NCBI RefSeq assembly: GCF_900602065.1
Contig: NZ_UWFN01000310.1
Coordinates: 62,001-126,000, forward strand
Origin: Pseudomonas viridiflava
GTDB lineage: Bacteria; Pseudomonadota; Gammaproteobacteria; Pseudomonadales; Pseudomonadaceae
Direction: 5' to 3'
Length of the DNA stretch: 64,000 bases
Shown here: piece after piece, positions 31,720 through 40,423 of the stretch
How the letters are laid out: each line of letters begins with the position of its first letter
How positions within the stretch are numbered: the first letter of the stretch is position 1
Position numbers and translations under genes: made by a program
The notes under the pieces: model-generated
What the model saw: the letters and a program-made list of their open reading frames with translations, nothing else
What the model was told of the DNA's origin: nothing
The model's database searches: none

Positions 31720-32622
31720 ATGGCTAGGGCAATCTGGAAGGGCGCGATCAGTTTCGGGCTGGTGCATATCCCTGTCGCGCTGGTTTCAGCGACCTCTTCA
31801 CAAGGGGTGGATTTTGACTGGCTGGACAAGCGCAGCATGGATCCCGTGGGTTACAAGCGCATCAACAAGGTCACCGGCAAGGAGATGACCAAGGAAAATA
31901 TCGTCAAAGGGGTGCAGTACGAAAAGGGCCGCTATGTGGTCCTTAGCGAAGAAGAGATTCGCGCTGCACACCCGAAGTCGACCCAGACCATCGAGATCTT
32001 CGGTTTCGTTGCCGGTGATCAGATCCCCCTGCAGAACATCGAGACACCTTATTACCTGGCGCCGGACAAACGCGGTGAGAAGGTCTATGCCTTGCTGCGC
32101 GAAACCCTCGTGCAAACCAAAAAAGTCGCCTTGGCCAACGTGGTCCTGCACACCCGTCAACATCTGGCCGCGGTCATGCCGCTTGAGTCGGCGATGGTGC
32201 TGGTCCTGTTGCGCTGGCCTTCGGAGGTTCGCGGTCTGGACACACTGGAACTGACGGATGCAGTGACCGATGTGAAGCTCAATAAAAGTGAGCTGACCAT
32301 GGCCAAACGCCTGGTTGAAGACATGAGTGCCAACTGGACGCCGGAAGATTACCGCGACACCTTCCAGGATCAGATCATGGAATTGGTAGAAACCAAGGCC
32401 CGGGAAGGCAAGCTTGAGAATGTCGAGACGGAGACTGAAGACACCGAGCGCAAAAGTGCCGATGTCATTGACCTTACCGAGTTGCTTAAACGCAGCCTGG
32501 CGGGCAAAGGCTCGGTCAGCAAAAAACCGGCAAAGCCTGCTGCCAGCAAATCCGAGCCAGCAGAAAAAGCTCCGGCCAAACGCCGTGCACCCGCGCGAAA
32601 GAAAGCCACCAAGGCATCCTGA
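31720..32622 (+). CDS. ku: Non-homologous end joining protein Ku
   Basis: Bacterial Ku is a homodimer that encircles DNA ends and recruits LigD. The 300-residue product starts MARAIWKGAISFGLVHIPVA, the Ku signature, and contains ETPYYLAPDKRGEKVYALLR and LANVVLHTRQHLAAVMP. Residues from about 265 form a Lys/Pro/Ala-rich tail (KKPAKPAASK...RKKATKAS), the kind of extended basic tail known to promote DNA binding and threading in other Ku proteins. It is 32 bases upstream of ligD, forming the classic two-gene NHEJ operon. Confidence 0.95.
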   Translation: MARAIWKGAISFGLVHIPVALVSATSSQGVDFDWLDKRSMDPVGYKRINKVTGKEMTKENIVKGVQYEKGRYVVLSEEEIRAAHPKSTQTIEIFGFVAGDQIPLQNIETPYYLAPDKRGEKVYALLRETLVQTKKVALANVVLHTRQHLAAVMPLESAMVLVLLRWPSEVRGLDTLELTDAVTDVKLNKSELTMAKRLVEDMSANWTPEDYRDTFQDQIMELVETKAREGKLENVETETEDTERKSADVIDLTELLKRSLAGKGSVSKKPAKPAASKSEPAEKAPAKRRAPARKKATKAS

Positions 32623-32654
32623 GGAGTATTGCCTGACGCCGTAGAGGATCAATC

Positions 32655-35222
32655 ATGGCCAAGCCGCTTAGTGAATATGCCCGCAAACGTAATTTCGATA
32701 TCACCAGCGAACCGGCTGAAGCGTCGACAAAGGCCAAAGGGAAGGCGCACGCCTTGAGTTTTGTGATTCACAAGCACGACGCGCGCAACCTGCATTACGA
32801 CTTCCGCCTTGAACTGGACGGCACGCTCAAGAGCTGGGCGGTGCCCAAAGGGCCGAGTCTGGATCCGGCTCATAAACGTCTTGCGGTCCATGTCGAAGAT
32901 CATCCACTCGGGTATGCCGGCTTTGAAGGCAGCATTCCGGAAGGCCAGTACGGCGCCGGGGATGTGATTGTCTGGGACCGCGGTATCTGGCAGCCCCATG
33001 GTGATCCGCAGAAAACGTACAAGGACGGCAAACTCAAGTTCACCCTCGTCGGGGAAAAACTCACCGGTGAATGGGCGCTGGTCCGAACCCGGCTGAAGGG
33101 CAGCGGCGACAAGGAACAGTGGTTGCTGATCAAGGAAAAGGACGAGATTGCCAGGCCCGGCGCTGATTACGACATCGTCTCGGATCAACCGCAAAGTGTG
33201 ATCAGCGGCAAGCTGGTGGGTAAGTCGACCGCGAGTAAAAAAGCGCCCCCGGCCAAAGCCGCGGCGTCTAAAGCCAGGCCTGCGAAGGCCAGGGCGGCAG
33301 TCCCTGAAACGCTCGCCCCGCAACTGGCCACGCTGGTTGACGCGCCTCCCAATGGCGACTGGCTTTATGAAATCAAGTTCGACGGCTACCGGATCATGAC
33401 CCGTATTCTCGACGGCGAGGTGCGGCTATTCAGCCGCAACGGCAATGACTGGACGGACCGTCTCCCGCTGCAGGCCAAAGCGCTGCAGGCAATGGGCCTC
33501 AAGGACAGCTGGCTGGATGGCGAAATGGTCATGCTCAATGAGGACGGTTTGCCGGACTTTCAGGCTTTACAGAACGCTTTTGAAATTGGCCGCAGCAAAG
33601 AGGTGGTTTATTTTCTGTTCGATGCGCCTTTCATCGAAGGGCGAGACCTGCGTGAAACACCCCTGGAAGAGCGCCGCGCCGCGCTGAAAAAACTTCTCGG
33701 CAAGAGCCGCAGCAAGTTGCTGCGTTTCTCGGATGCGTTCATGTCCCGGCATCAGGACATTGTTGAAAGTGCCAGCGCCATGGGCCTCGAAGGGGTGATT
33801 GGCAAGCGGGCCGGAAGCCTCTATCTCAGCAAGCGCAACCCGGACTGGATCAAACTCAAGTGTCGCTTGCGTCAGGAGTTTGTGATCGTCGGCTTTACCC
33901 AGCCCCAAGGCTCGCGCAGCGGGTTTGGTGCCTTGCTGCTGGCGGTTAACGGCGATGATGAGGGCTCGGGGCTGGTGTACGCGGGGCGAGTGGGCACCGG
34001 CTTTTCCGAGCGCACGCTCAAGCAGATAAGCGAACGTCTGAAAAAAATGCAGCGCGATTCGTCGCCGCTGGCCAAAAAACTCACCAGCGCTCAAGCGCGT
34101 GGCGTTCACTGGATTGAGCCGGAACTGGTCTGCGAAGCGGAGTTTGCTGAATGGACCCGTGAAGGCATCGTTCGGCAGGCGGCCTTTATTGCACTGCGCA
34201 GTGATAAGCCCGCAAGCCAGGTGGTTCATGAATACCCGCAAGCGGCCAAAAACCTTAAAAAAACATCTCGATCCAGCCCGGTAAATACGGAACAAACCGG
34301 CAAAACCGCGGTGGCCAGCAAAGGCCGAATGATCATTGCCGACGTCAGTATCAGCCATCCAGACCGCGTGATCGACGCCGAGAGTGGTACGCAGAAAGCC
34401 GACCTTGCGCATTATTACGAAGAGATTGCCGACTGGATCCTGCCGTATCTGAAAAGTCGTCCGGTGTCCTTGTTGCGTTGCCCGGAGGGCGTCGCCGGTG
34501 AGCAGTTCTTTCAGAAGCATTCTGAAAAACTGGCCATTCCCAATATCAAGCAACTTGAGCCCGAGCTGGATCCCGGGCATGCGCGCCTGATGGAAATCGA
34601 TACTGTGCAAGCGCTGGTGGGGGCCGCGCAAATGGGCACTATCGAGCTGCACACCTGGGGCGCGACCAGTGACCGTATCGAGACGCCTGACCACTTCGTG
34701 CTCGACCTTGACCCGGATGATGCGCTGCCTTGGCGCAGCATGATCGAGGCGACCCAGATGACGCTGGCGGTGCTGGATGAGTTGGGCCTGAATGCCTTTA
34801 TCAAGACCAGCGGCGGGAAGGGCATGCACATCATCGTGCCTCTGCAGCGTCAGGCGGATTGGGAATCGGTGAAGGCCTTCGCCAAGGCCATCGCTGAATT
34901 TATCGCGCGACAACTGCCTGAGCGGTTCACCGCGACAATGGGGCCGAAAAACCGGGTCGGGAAAATCTTTATCGATTATCTGCGCAACAGCCGTGGAGCC
35001 AGCACCGTGACGGCTTATTCGGTGCGAGCCAGACCGGGCTTGCCGGTGTCGGTACCCGTGGCCCGCGACGAGCTGGAAGGCCTGAAGTCAGCGCAGCAAT
35101 GGAACGTCGGTAACCTGCAGCAGCGCTTGCGTAAGCTCAAGGCTGACCCGTGGAAGGGCTATGCCAATCGCCAGCGGATAACCAAAAAGATGTGGAAGCA
35201 GTTGGGGGTTGAAGGGCGCTGA
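32655..35222 (+). CDS. ligD: Multifunctional ATP-dependent DNA ligase LigD
   Basis: LigD processes and seals broken ends held by Ku. The 855-residue protein has all three domains in the Pseudomonas order. First is a 3'-phosphoesterase (about 30-180; FVIHKHDARNLHYDFRLELD, GTLKSWAVPKGPS). Second is an ATP-dependent ligase (about 220-540; catalytic Lys241 in IKFDGYR, with RNGNDWTDRLP). Third is a primase-like polymerase (about 555-855; ISHPDRVID, GVAGEQFFQKH, DLDPDDALPW with the metal-binding Asp pair, KTSGGKGMHI). An Ala/Lys-rich linker lies at about 195-215. No domain is missing. Confidence 0.96.
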   Translation: MAKPLSEYARKRNFDITSEPAEASTKAKGKAHALSFVIHKHDARNLHYDFRLELDGTLKSWAVPKGPSLDPAHKRLAVHVEDHPLGYAGFEGSIPEGQYGAGDVIVWDRGIWQPHGDPQKTYKDGKLKFTLVGEKLTGEWALVRTRLKGSGDKEQWLLIKEKDEIARPGADYDIVSDQPQSVISGKLVGKSTASKKAPPAKAAASKARPAKARAAVPETLAPQLATLVDAPPNGDWLYEIKFDGYRIMTRILDGEVRLFSRNGNDWTDRLPLQAKALQAMGLKDSWLDGEMVMLNEDGLPDFQALQNAFEIGRSKEVVYFLFDAPFIEGRDLRETPLEERRAALKKLLGKSRSKLLRFSDAFMSRHQDIVESASAMGLEGVIGKRAGSLYLSKRNPDWIKLKCRLRQEFVIVGFTQPQGSRSGFGALLLAVNGDDEGSGLVYAGRVGTGFSERTLKQISERLKKMQRDSSPLAKKLTSAQARGVHWIEPELVCEAEFAEWTREGIVRQAAFIALRSDKPASQVVHEYPQAAKNLKKTSRSSPVNTEQTGKTAVASKGRMIIADVSISHPDRVIDAESGTQKADLAHYYEEIADWILPYLKSRPVSLLRCPEGVAGEQFFQKHSEKLAIPNIKQLEPELDPGHARLMEIDTVQALVGAAQMGTIELHTWGATSDRIETPDHFVLDLDPDDALPWRSMIEATQMTLAVLDELGLNAFIKTSGGKGMHIIVPLQRQADWESVKAFAKAIAEFIARQLPERFTATMGPKNRVGKIFIDYLRNSRGASTVTAYSVRARPGLPVSVPVARDELEGLKSAQQWNVGNLQQRLRKLKADPWKGYANRQRITKKMWKQLGVEGR

Positions 35223-35300
35223 GCTCGCTGATTTGAAATGCGGCTACCGGTGTGGGAACCATAAAAAAGGATCACGATACTTGATTTGAAATGTATTCCC

Positions 35301-35366
35301 CTGTGGGAGCGGTGCTTGCCCGCGATCGGGTTTACAGATCATCGCGGGCAAGCACCGCTCCCACAG
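35301..35366. repeat. REP pair, class B
   Basis: Perfect 26-bp inverted arms (35301-35326 and 35341-35366) containing GGTGCTTGCCCGCGAT, with a 14-base spacer, after ligD. It may also act as a terminator structure for the ku-ligD transcript. Confidence 0.92.
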
Positions 35367-35415
35367 CGGATCGCATTCCAGTTTGCTCATTTATGGGCCT
35401 GATAACGCAGCCCTG

Positions 35416-35712
35416 TTACCCGCGCGTATTCCCTTGTTCCGCCGGATAAAAACGACCCTCCATGCCCATGTCTTTCAACAATTCCCGGACTATGGCCTCA
35501 ATTTCGAACACGCCTGTCTGATCCCCGATGCCGCCCATGTTGACCACCAGGCGGCTGCTGTTCTGATCGTGAGTGCCTTCGCTGAGCATGTCGTGAGTGA
35601 ACACTTGTTCGGCGCGCCATAAACACAGATCAGTGGCTCCACGCAGCCAGATTTCGTTGATTGTTCTAAGGTCAGTGGTAGCCAGTTGATCCGTAGTGAT
35701 CATCTTGTCCAT
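35416..35712 (-). CDS. Hypothetical protein
   Basis: A 98-residue acidic soluble protein, MDKMITTDQLATTDLRTINE to the end, that I do not recognise. It contains NSSRLVVNMGGIGDQTGVFEIEAIVREL but no clear family motif, signal peptide or membrane segment. The start at 35712 is chosen because the upstream ten codons lie in the divergent promoter area. It is divergent from the Tat-exported aldo/keto reductase, 143 bases away. Confidence 0.6.
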   Translation of the reverse strand: MDKMITTDQLATTDLRTINEIWLRGATDLCLWRAEQVFTHDMLSEGTHDQNSSRLVVNMGGIGDQTGVFEIEAIVRELLKDMGMEGRFYPAEQGNTRG

Positions 35713-35855
35713 GGTCGTGTACCTTTCAGTGGGTCGATACAAATCTGACGTGCTGCTGTCGCTCGTCGTTCAACCTTTCGAAACAGTTGCTGTTGAACGG
35801 GCATCGATCATTCAACGTCGCAAGGACAGGCACCTGTCAACAAAGGGGAACCCCC

Positions 35856-36827
35856 ATGACGCATCCTGCTGGTTTTTCTCGCAGAAAAATACTCACGCTG
35901 GCCGCCGGGGCTTCAGCGGTGTTCACCTTCGATTCGGCTGCTGCACAGTCAAGACCCCCGACTATCCCGTCGCCGACGTCGCCTTCTACGCTGGATACAG
36001 GAGTAAAGACCATGCTGACCCGAGCTATCCCGTCGAGTAACGAACCACTTCCAATGGTGGGGTTGGGCACCTACCGCGGTTTTGATGTCGCTACTTCAAG
36101 TCCTGCGTACAAGAGTTTGTCTGCAGTGCTTGATGCACTGTTTGAAAAGGGCGGAACCCTGATCGACAGTTCGCCCATGTATGGCCGCGCCGAGCAGACC
36201 ACTGGTGAGCTGTTGTCGATCCACAAGCCTCGCTCTCCGGCCTTTCTGGCCACCAAGGTGTGGACTCGCGGTCGGCAGGAAGGCATTGAGCAGATGGAGC
36301 AGTCGTTCAAGCTGTTGCAGACTGACCGTATTGATCTGATGCAGATCCATAACCTGCTGGACTGGAAAACCCACTTGCCCACGCTGCGTAAGTGGAAGGA
36401 AGAAGGGCGGATCCGTTACGTCGGCATCACCCATTACACCTCGTCGGCATATGACGATGTAGAAGCGGTGCTCAAGGCTGAGCAGATGGATTTTCTGCAG
36501 ATCAACTATGCGCTGGATGATCGCGCGGTCGAGAAACGCATTTTACCGCTGTGTCGCGAAAAGGGTGTGGCAGTGATCTGCAACCGGCCATTCGGGGGTG
36601 GCGGGCTACTGGGGCGTTTGCAGGGTAAGCCTTTGCCTGGCTGGGCAGCGCAGGTCGGTGTCACCAGTTGGGCGCAGCTGGCGTTGAAATTTCTTCTGGC
36701 GCATCCAGCGGTGACGTGCGTGATTCCCGGCACCGGTAATCCAAAGTACATGCTGGATAACGCCGGTGCGGGGTTTGGACCGATGCTGACCGGTGCGCAG
36801 CGAGAGCAGTTGATTGATCTGGTTTGA
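35856..36827 (+). CDS. Tat-exported aldo/keto reductase family protein
   Basis: The 323-residue protein begins with a twin-arginine signal (SRRKILTLAAGASAVF, residues 8-23, ending near AAAQ). A Pro/Ser/Thr-rich linker follows (about 31-48), then an aldo/keto reductase barrel. Barrel motifs include LIDSSPMYGRAEQTTGELL, with the catalytic Asp and Tyr, ATKVWTRG with Lys, and QIHNLLDW with His. The export signal implies a periplasmic enzyme with its cofactor loaded in the cytoplasm. AGGGGA lies six bases before the ATG at 35856. The substrate is unknown. Confidence 0.85.
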   Translation: MTHPAGFSRRKILTLAAGASAVFTFDSAAAQSRPPTIPSPTSPSTLDTGVKTMLTRAIPSSNEPLPMVGLGTYRGFDVATSSPAYKSLSAVLDALFEKGGTLIDSSPMYGRAEQTTGELLSIHKPRSPAFLATKVWTRGRQEGIEQMEQSFKLLQTDRIDLMQIHNLLDWKTHLPTLRKWKEEGRIRYVGITHYTSSAYDDVEAVLKAEQMDFLQINYALDDRAVEKRILPLCREKGVAVICNRPFGGGGLLGRLQGKPLPGWAAQVGVTSWAQLALKFLLAHPAVTCVIPGTGNPKYMLDNAGAGFGPMLTGAQREQLIDLV

Positions 36828-36892
36828 AAATGGCAGGTGCAGGCTCTGGGGTTTCCCTTTGAAAACTCTACGTTGGCCTGCAAATACAATTT

Positions 36893-36986
36893 CCGTGGGA
36901 GCGAATTCATTCGCGAAGGGGCCGCTACAGGCATTGCCTATTCGGCGTCGGGCAATCAGTCTTCCCGAATGAATTCGGTCCCACAG
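36893..36986. repeat. REP-like pair, class E
   Basis: GGGAGCGAATTCATTCGCGA on the left and a related CCGAATGAATTCGGTCCC on the right form an imperfect inverted pair. A further short TTATCGCGGGCAAGCAC fragment of class B lies at about 37018-37034. This fills the gap before the MFS gene. Confidence 0.8.
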
Positions 36987-37051
36987 GTCGTCATGAGCTT
37001 GAGATCGCGTCCAGGCTTATCGCGGGCAAGCACGGATCCAAATCAATTACT

Positions 37052-38365
37052 TCAGCGATTCACCAGTTTGGCCGGTAACGCAATCACCAGAAAGCTGCTC
37101 AGAATCAGGCAGCCGGCGAAGAACCACATGGCCCCGGCGCTGCTGCCGGTGATATCGATGGCCATGCCCATCAGGGAGTTGCTGACCAGCCCGGCAATGT
37201 TCGCCAGCGAGCATGCCAAGGCGAAGCCGGTGGCGGCGGCGCGACCTTTGAGGAAGGTCGCGGGCAGGCTGAAAAATACGGGTACCGCGCCGATGATCGC
37301 GGCAGAAGCGATCGCAAACAGCACCACGGTTGCCACCAGATCATGGGTGAAGAAGGTACTGCTGGCCATCGCCACCGAACCGATCAGGAACGGCACGATG
37401 ATGTGCCAGCGCCGTTCGCGATGACGGTCAGAGCTGGCGCCGATCAGTAGCATGCCCAGTAGCGCCGCGACGCTGGGTAAAGCGGTCAGCACACCGATAT
37501 GGAAGGTGTCGACCACGCCCGCGTTGCGAATGAACGTCGGCATCCAGAATCCCATGGCATAGGCGCTGAGCAGGATCGAGAAATCGATACCGCCCAGCAT
37601 CCATACTTTCAGGTTGAAAAAACCATCGCGGAAGCTTTCCTTGCTGTGGCCGTCACCTGTCTCATCGAGACGTAGCTCGCTCTCCAGCAAAGTCTTTTCT
37701 TCGCTGTTCATCCACTTTGCCTGCTGGTAGTTGTTCGGCAGGGCCCAGAAGGTCAGAACGCCCAAGACTACGCTCGGGATTGCCTCAAGGATGAACAGCC
37801 ATTGCCAGCCGCGCAGCCCGGCGGTCTGGTCGAAATGGCCCATAATCCAGCCGGACAATGGGCCGCCGATCACGCTCGACAACGGCAGGCCGATCATGAA
37901 CAGGGCAATCACGCGCCCACGTCGATAAGTCGGAAACCAGCTGGTCAGGTAAAACAGGACTCCGGGTAGAAAACCGGCTTCCGCGGCGCCCAGCAGGAAG
38001 CGCACTGCGTAGAACTGCATCGGCGTGGTGACAAGCATGGTGCATGCCGAGAGCAGCCCCCAGGTAATCATGATCCGCGCGATCCAGATCCGTGCGCCGA
38101 CCTTCTCCAGGATCAGGTTGCTGGGAACTTCGAACAGGATGTAGCCGACGAAAAACAGTCCGGCACCCAGGCCGAACGCCGTTTCGCTGAACTGCAATTG
38201 ATCAAGCATCTGCAGTTTGGCGAAGCCGACATTGATCCGGTCCAGATACGCGGCCAGATAGCAGAAGCACAGGAACGGAATCAGCTTCCAGGTGATCTTG
38301 CGATACAGCGCCTTGACCGGGTCGGCACCGTCGGTCGCCATGGTGTTCATGTTTGCAGAGGGCAT
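37052..38365 (-). CDS. MFS transporter, anion:cation symporter (phthalate permease-like) family
   Basis: A 437-residue inner-membrane protein with twelve predicted helices. N-terminal motifs KITWKLIPFLCFCYLAAYLD and RINVGFAKLQM are typical of ACS-family carriers for sugar acids, phthalate or tartrate. The loop between helices 2 and 3 has the family form GYILFEVPSNLILEKVGAR, and FLLGAAEAGFLPGVLFYLTSWFP follows. The substrate cannot be told. The gene is on the same strand as pssA but 80 bases downstream of its stop, with no operon partner of clear function. Confidence 0.85.
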   Translation of the reverse strand: MPSANMNTMATDGADPVKALYRKITWKLIPFLCFCYLAAYLDRINVGFAKLQMLDQLQFSETAFGLGAGLFFVGYILFEVPSNLILEKVGARIWIARIMITWGLLSACTMLVTTPMQFYAVRFLLGAAEAGFLPGVLFYLTSWFPTYRRGRVIALFMIGLPLSSVIGGPLSGWIMGHFDQTAGLRGWQWLFILEAIPSVVLGVLTFWALPNNYQQAKWMNSEEKTLLESELRLDETGDGHSKESFRDGFFNLKVWMLGGIDFSILLSAYAMGFWMPTFIRNAGVVDTFHIGVLTALPSVAALLGMLLIGASSDRHRERRWHIIVPFLIGSVAMASSTFFTHDLVATVVLFAIASAAIIGAVPVFFSLPATFLKGRAAATGFALACSLANIAGLVSNSLMGMAIDITGSSAGAMWFFAGCLILSSFLVIALPAKLVNR

Positions 38366-38446
38366 GGTGGTCTCATGACAGAACCTGTGTTTTTTGTTTC
38401 AACGCTTGCAGGCTGGGCGCATGAGCCTGCTCAGGCAAGTGTTGTA

Positions 38447-39790
38447 TCAGAGGATGCGATACAGCAGCCGCTCTGCACGGACCCGGCTGACCCGTCTCAG
38501 AAAAGTCCGGACGGCAGACGGATATTCGGTGAGGGTATCCAGTTCGTCGTATTTGCCGACCCGCTGAGTGTTGCGCATCAATTGCTCGACTTCTGCTTCC
38601 CGGGGTGCAGTCCATTGGCCTTTGGGGTCATCAATCAGCAGGCCGTTTTCCAGGTCCAGATTGAATGCACGTGGGTTCAGGTTGTTGCCGGTCAGCAGCG
38701 TGTAGCGATCATCGACCCACATACCTTTGAGATGGAATGTGTTATCGCCGTCTTTCCACAAATGCAGGTTGAGTTTGTGGCGGGCAATAGCATTCTGATG
38801 CTTCTGGGCAAAGCGGCGCAGGCTGATTTCGTAAAGATAGGGCAGTGCGGAAATGACTTTGAACGGTTCTTCCGCCGGGATGAAAAAGTCATTGGCGGTC
38901 TTGTCGCCAATGATGATGTCGACCTTCACCCCACGCTTGAGCGCGCGGTTAATTTCCCGCTTGATCGACAGCGGTACGTTGAAATAGGGCGTACAGATGG
39001 TCAGGCGATGTTTGGCTGCTGCGATCAACTCCACGATGGTACGGTTGAGCGCATTGCGCGGACCAACTCCCAGTAGCGGAATCACCCGTAGCTCGCCGTT
39101 TTCAGGCTCACCTTGATGCGTATCGTAAGCCGCGCGCTTGAGATGGTTGCGAAAGGTACGGATTTCGCTGCGCAGGCTGCGCGATGTCGGCGGCGACGGC
39201 AGGTCCAGGCGGTGGACTGCACGGGACGGTAAAATCTCGCGCTGCACCATTTCCTGAAAAGAGTCTGCCAGGTCTTTGCTGTCCAGAACGTGGTAGCGGT
39301 CCAGTCGGTACTTTTCGAGCTTGTGCAGGTAGACATTGTTAATGCTGGCACCGCTGTAGATCACGCAGTCATCAATCACGCTGCCTTTCAAATGCAGTAC
39401 GCCGAACAACTCACGGGTCTGCACGGGAACGCCATACACGGGCACTTCCTGGTCGTATTCCAGATGCTGAGCCTGATACCACGCAGCATTCCCCAACTGA
39501 CGTCCGGCACCGATCAGGCCGCGCTGGGCTCTGAACCAGTCCACCAGCACCACGACTTCAAGTTCCGGCCTTGCAGCTTTGGCGGCATACAGGGCGTCGA
39601 GGATTTCCTGACCGGCTTCGTCCTGCTGCAGGTACAGGGCGATCACGTAGATACGCCGGGTCGCTGAAGCGATCTTCTCCAGCAGGCAACGACGGTAGTC
39701 GGCGGCTGAGGGCAGAATGGTGATTGCTGTGTCAGGCAGGGTAAACCCGCGCAGTGCGGCAAGGGTGGAGCGACGGAAGTTGGACCGCAT
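38447..39790 (-). CDS. pssA: PssA-type phospholipase D-superfamily enzyme (CDP-diacylglycerol-serine O-phosphatidyltransferase)
   Basis: The E. coli-type PssA makes phosphatidylserine from CDP-diacylglycerol and serine, the precursor of phosphatidylethanolamine, at the inner face of the membrane. The 447-residue protein has the E. coli length and two HKD-type motifs: FGVLHLKGSVIDD and TFHLKGMWVDDRYTLLTGNN. The surrounding YSGASINNVYLHK and NLNPRAFNLDLENGLLI are characteristic. Many pseudomonads carry an integral-membrane PssA as the main enzyme, so this could be a second form. It appears monocistronic. Confidence 0.85.
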   Translation of the reverse strand: MRSNFRRSTLAALRGFTLPDTAITILPSAADYRRCLLEKIASATRRIYVIALYLQQDEAGQEILDALYAAKAARPELEVVVLVDWFRAQRGLIGAGRQLGNAAWYQAQHLEYDQEVPVYGVPVQTRELFGVLHLKGSVIDDCVIYSGASINNVYLHKLEKYRLDRYHVLDSKDLADSFQEMVQREILPSRAVHRLDLPSPPTSRSLRSEIRTFRNHLKRAAYDTHQGEPENGELRVIPLLGVGPRNALNRTIVELIAAAKHRLTICTPYFNVPLSIKREINRALKRGVKVDIIIGDKTANDFFIPAEEPFKVISALPYLYEISLRRFAQKHQNAIARHKLNLHLWKDGDNTFHLKGMWVDDRYTLLTGNNLNPRAFNLDLENGLLIDDPKGQWTAPREAEVEQLMRNTQRVGKYDELDTLTEYPSAVRTFLRRVSRVRAERLLYRIL

Positions 39791-39884
39791 AAGCCTCTCG
39801 AAAGGTTAAACCAACAGGTTGTGAGCTTACACGAGCGAGAAGGGTTGGTCGTGGTCCGCAATTTAAGCGCTCAGCCGCTTTAAA

Positions 39885-39964
39885 CTGTAGGAGCCAACTT
39901 GTTGGCGAGGCAGCGGACCTGCGTCGTCAGACATTGCGCCTCGCGAACAAGTTCGCTCCTACAC
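39885..39964. repeat. REP pair, class C
   Basis: CTGTAGGAGCCAACTTGTTG begins the left arm (39885-39911); the right arm (39936-39964) carries CTCGCGAACAAGTTCGCTCC. It lies between glcG and pssA, which read the same way, and probably ends the glc transcript. Confidence 0.88.
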
Positions 39965-39981
39965 AGTTTGTTTCGCCGGTT

Positions 39982-40389
39982 TTACCCCGCATTCACCGCC
40001 GCAACCCCGGCTTTGGCTACTTGCGCGTCCTGTGCAGCCTGAACGCCTGATACGCCCACCGCGCCAATCACCTGACCATCGACGACCACGGGTACGCCGC
40101 CTTCCAGGGAGGTGACCACCGGCGCGGACAAGAACGACGTACGGCCGCCGTTGACCATTTCTTCGTAACTTTTTGATTCACGGCGGCCAAGGGCCGCGGT
40201 GCGAGCCTTTTCAATACCGATGTAGCCGCTGATAGGCGAGGCACCGTCAAGACGCTCAAAGGCCAGCAGATGACCTCCGTCATCGACGATTGCGATGGAG
40301 ACGGGCCAGTTGTTGCTGATGGCGTCCTGGCGAGCCGCAGCAAGAATCCGAGTCACTTCAGTTTGGGTCAGCACAGCTTTGGTTTTCAT
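39982..40389 (-). CDS. glcG: GlcG, haem-binding/PduO-like protein of the glycolate operon
   Basis: The 135-residue GlcG belongs to the HbpS/PduO C-terminal-like family, small proteins that bind haem or corrinoids. The motifs IAIVDDGGHLLAFERLDGA and GGVPVVVDGQVIGAVGVSG are diagnostic. Its role in glycolate use is not settled. It is the last gene of glcDEFG, 34 bases after glcF. Confidence 0.9.
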   Translation of the reverse strand: MKTKAVLTQTEVTRILAAARQDAISNNWPVSIAIVDDGGHLLAFERLDGASPISGYIGIEKARTAALGRRESKSYEEMVNGGRTSFLSAPVVTSLEGGVPVVVDGQVIGAVGVSGVQAAQDAQVAKAGVAAVNAG

Positions 40390-40423
40390 CGTTTACTCCA
40401 GATAGTTGTTGTAAGCGGGAGGG

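Noticed and set aside
33567..34913. 448-codon minus-strand frame inside ligD
   Set aside because: Antisense to a fully conserved LigD; its residues mirror the sense codons and show no domain.
38198..39076. 292-codon plus-strand frame antisense to pssA and the MFS gene
   Set aside because: Shadow of two conserved minus-strand genes; no recognisable protein motif.
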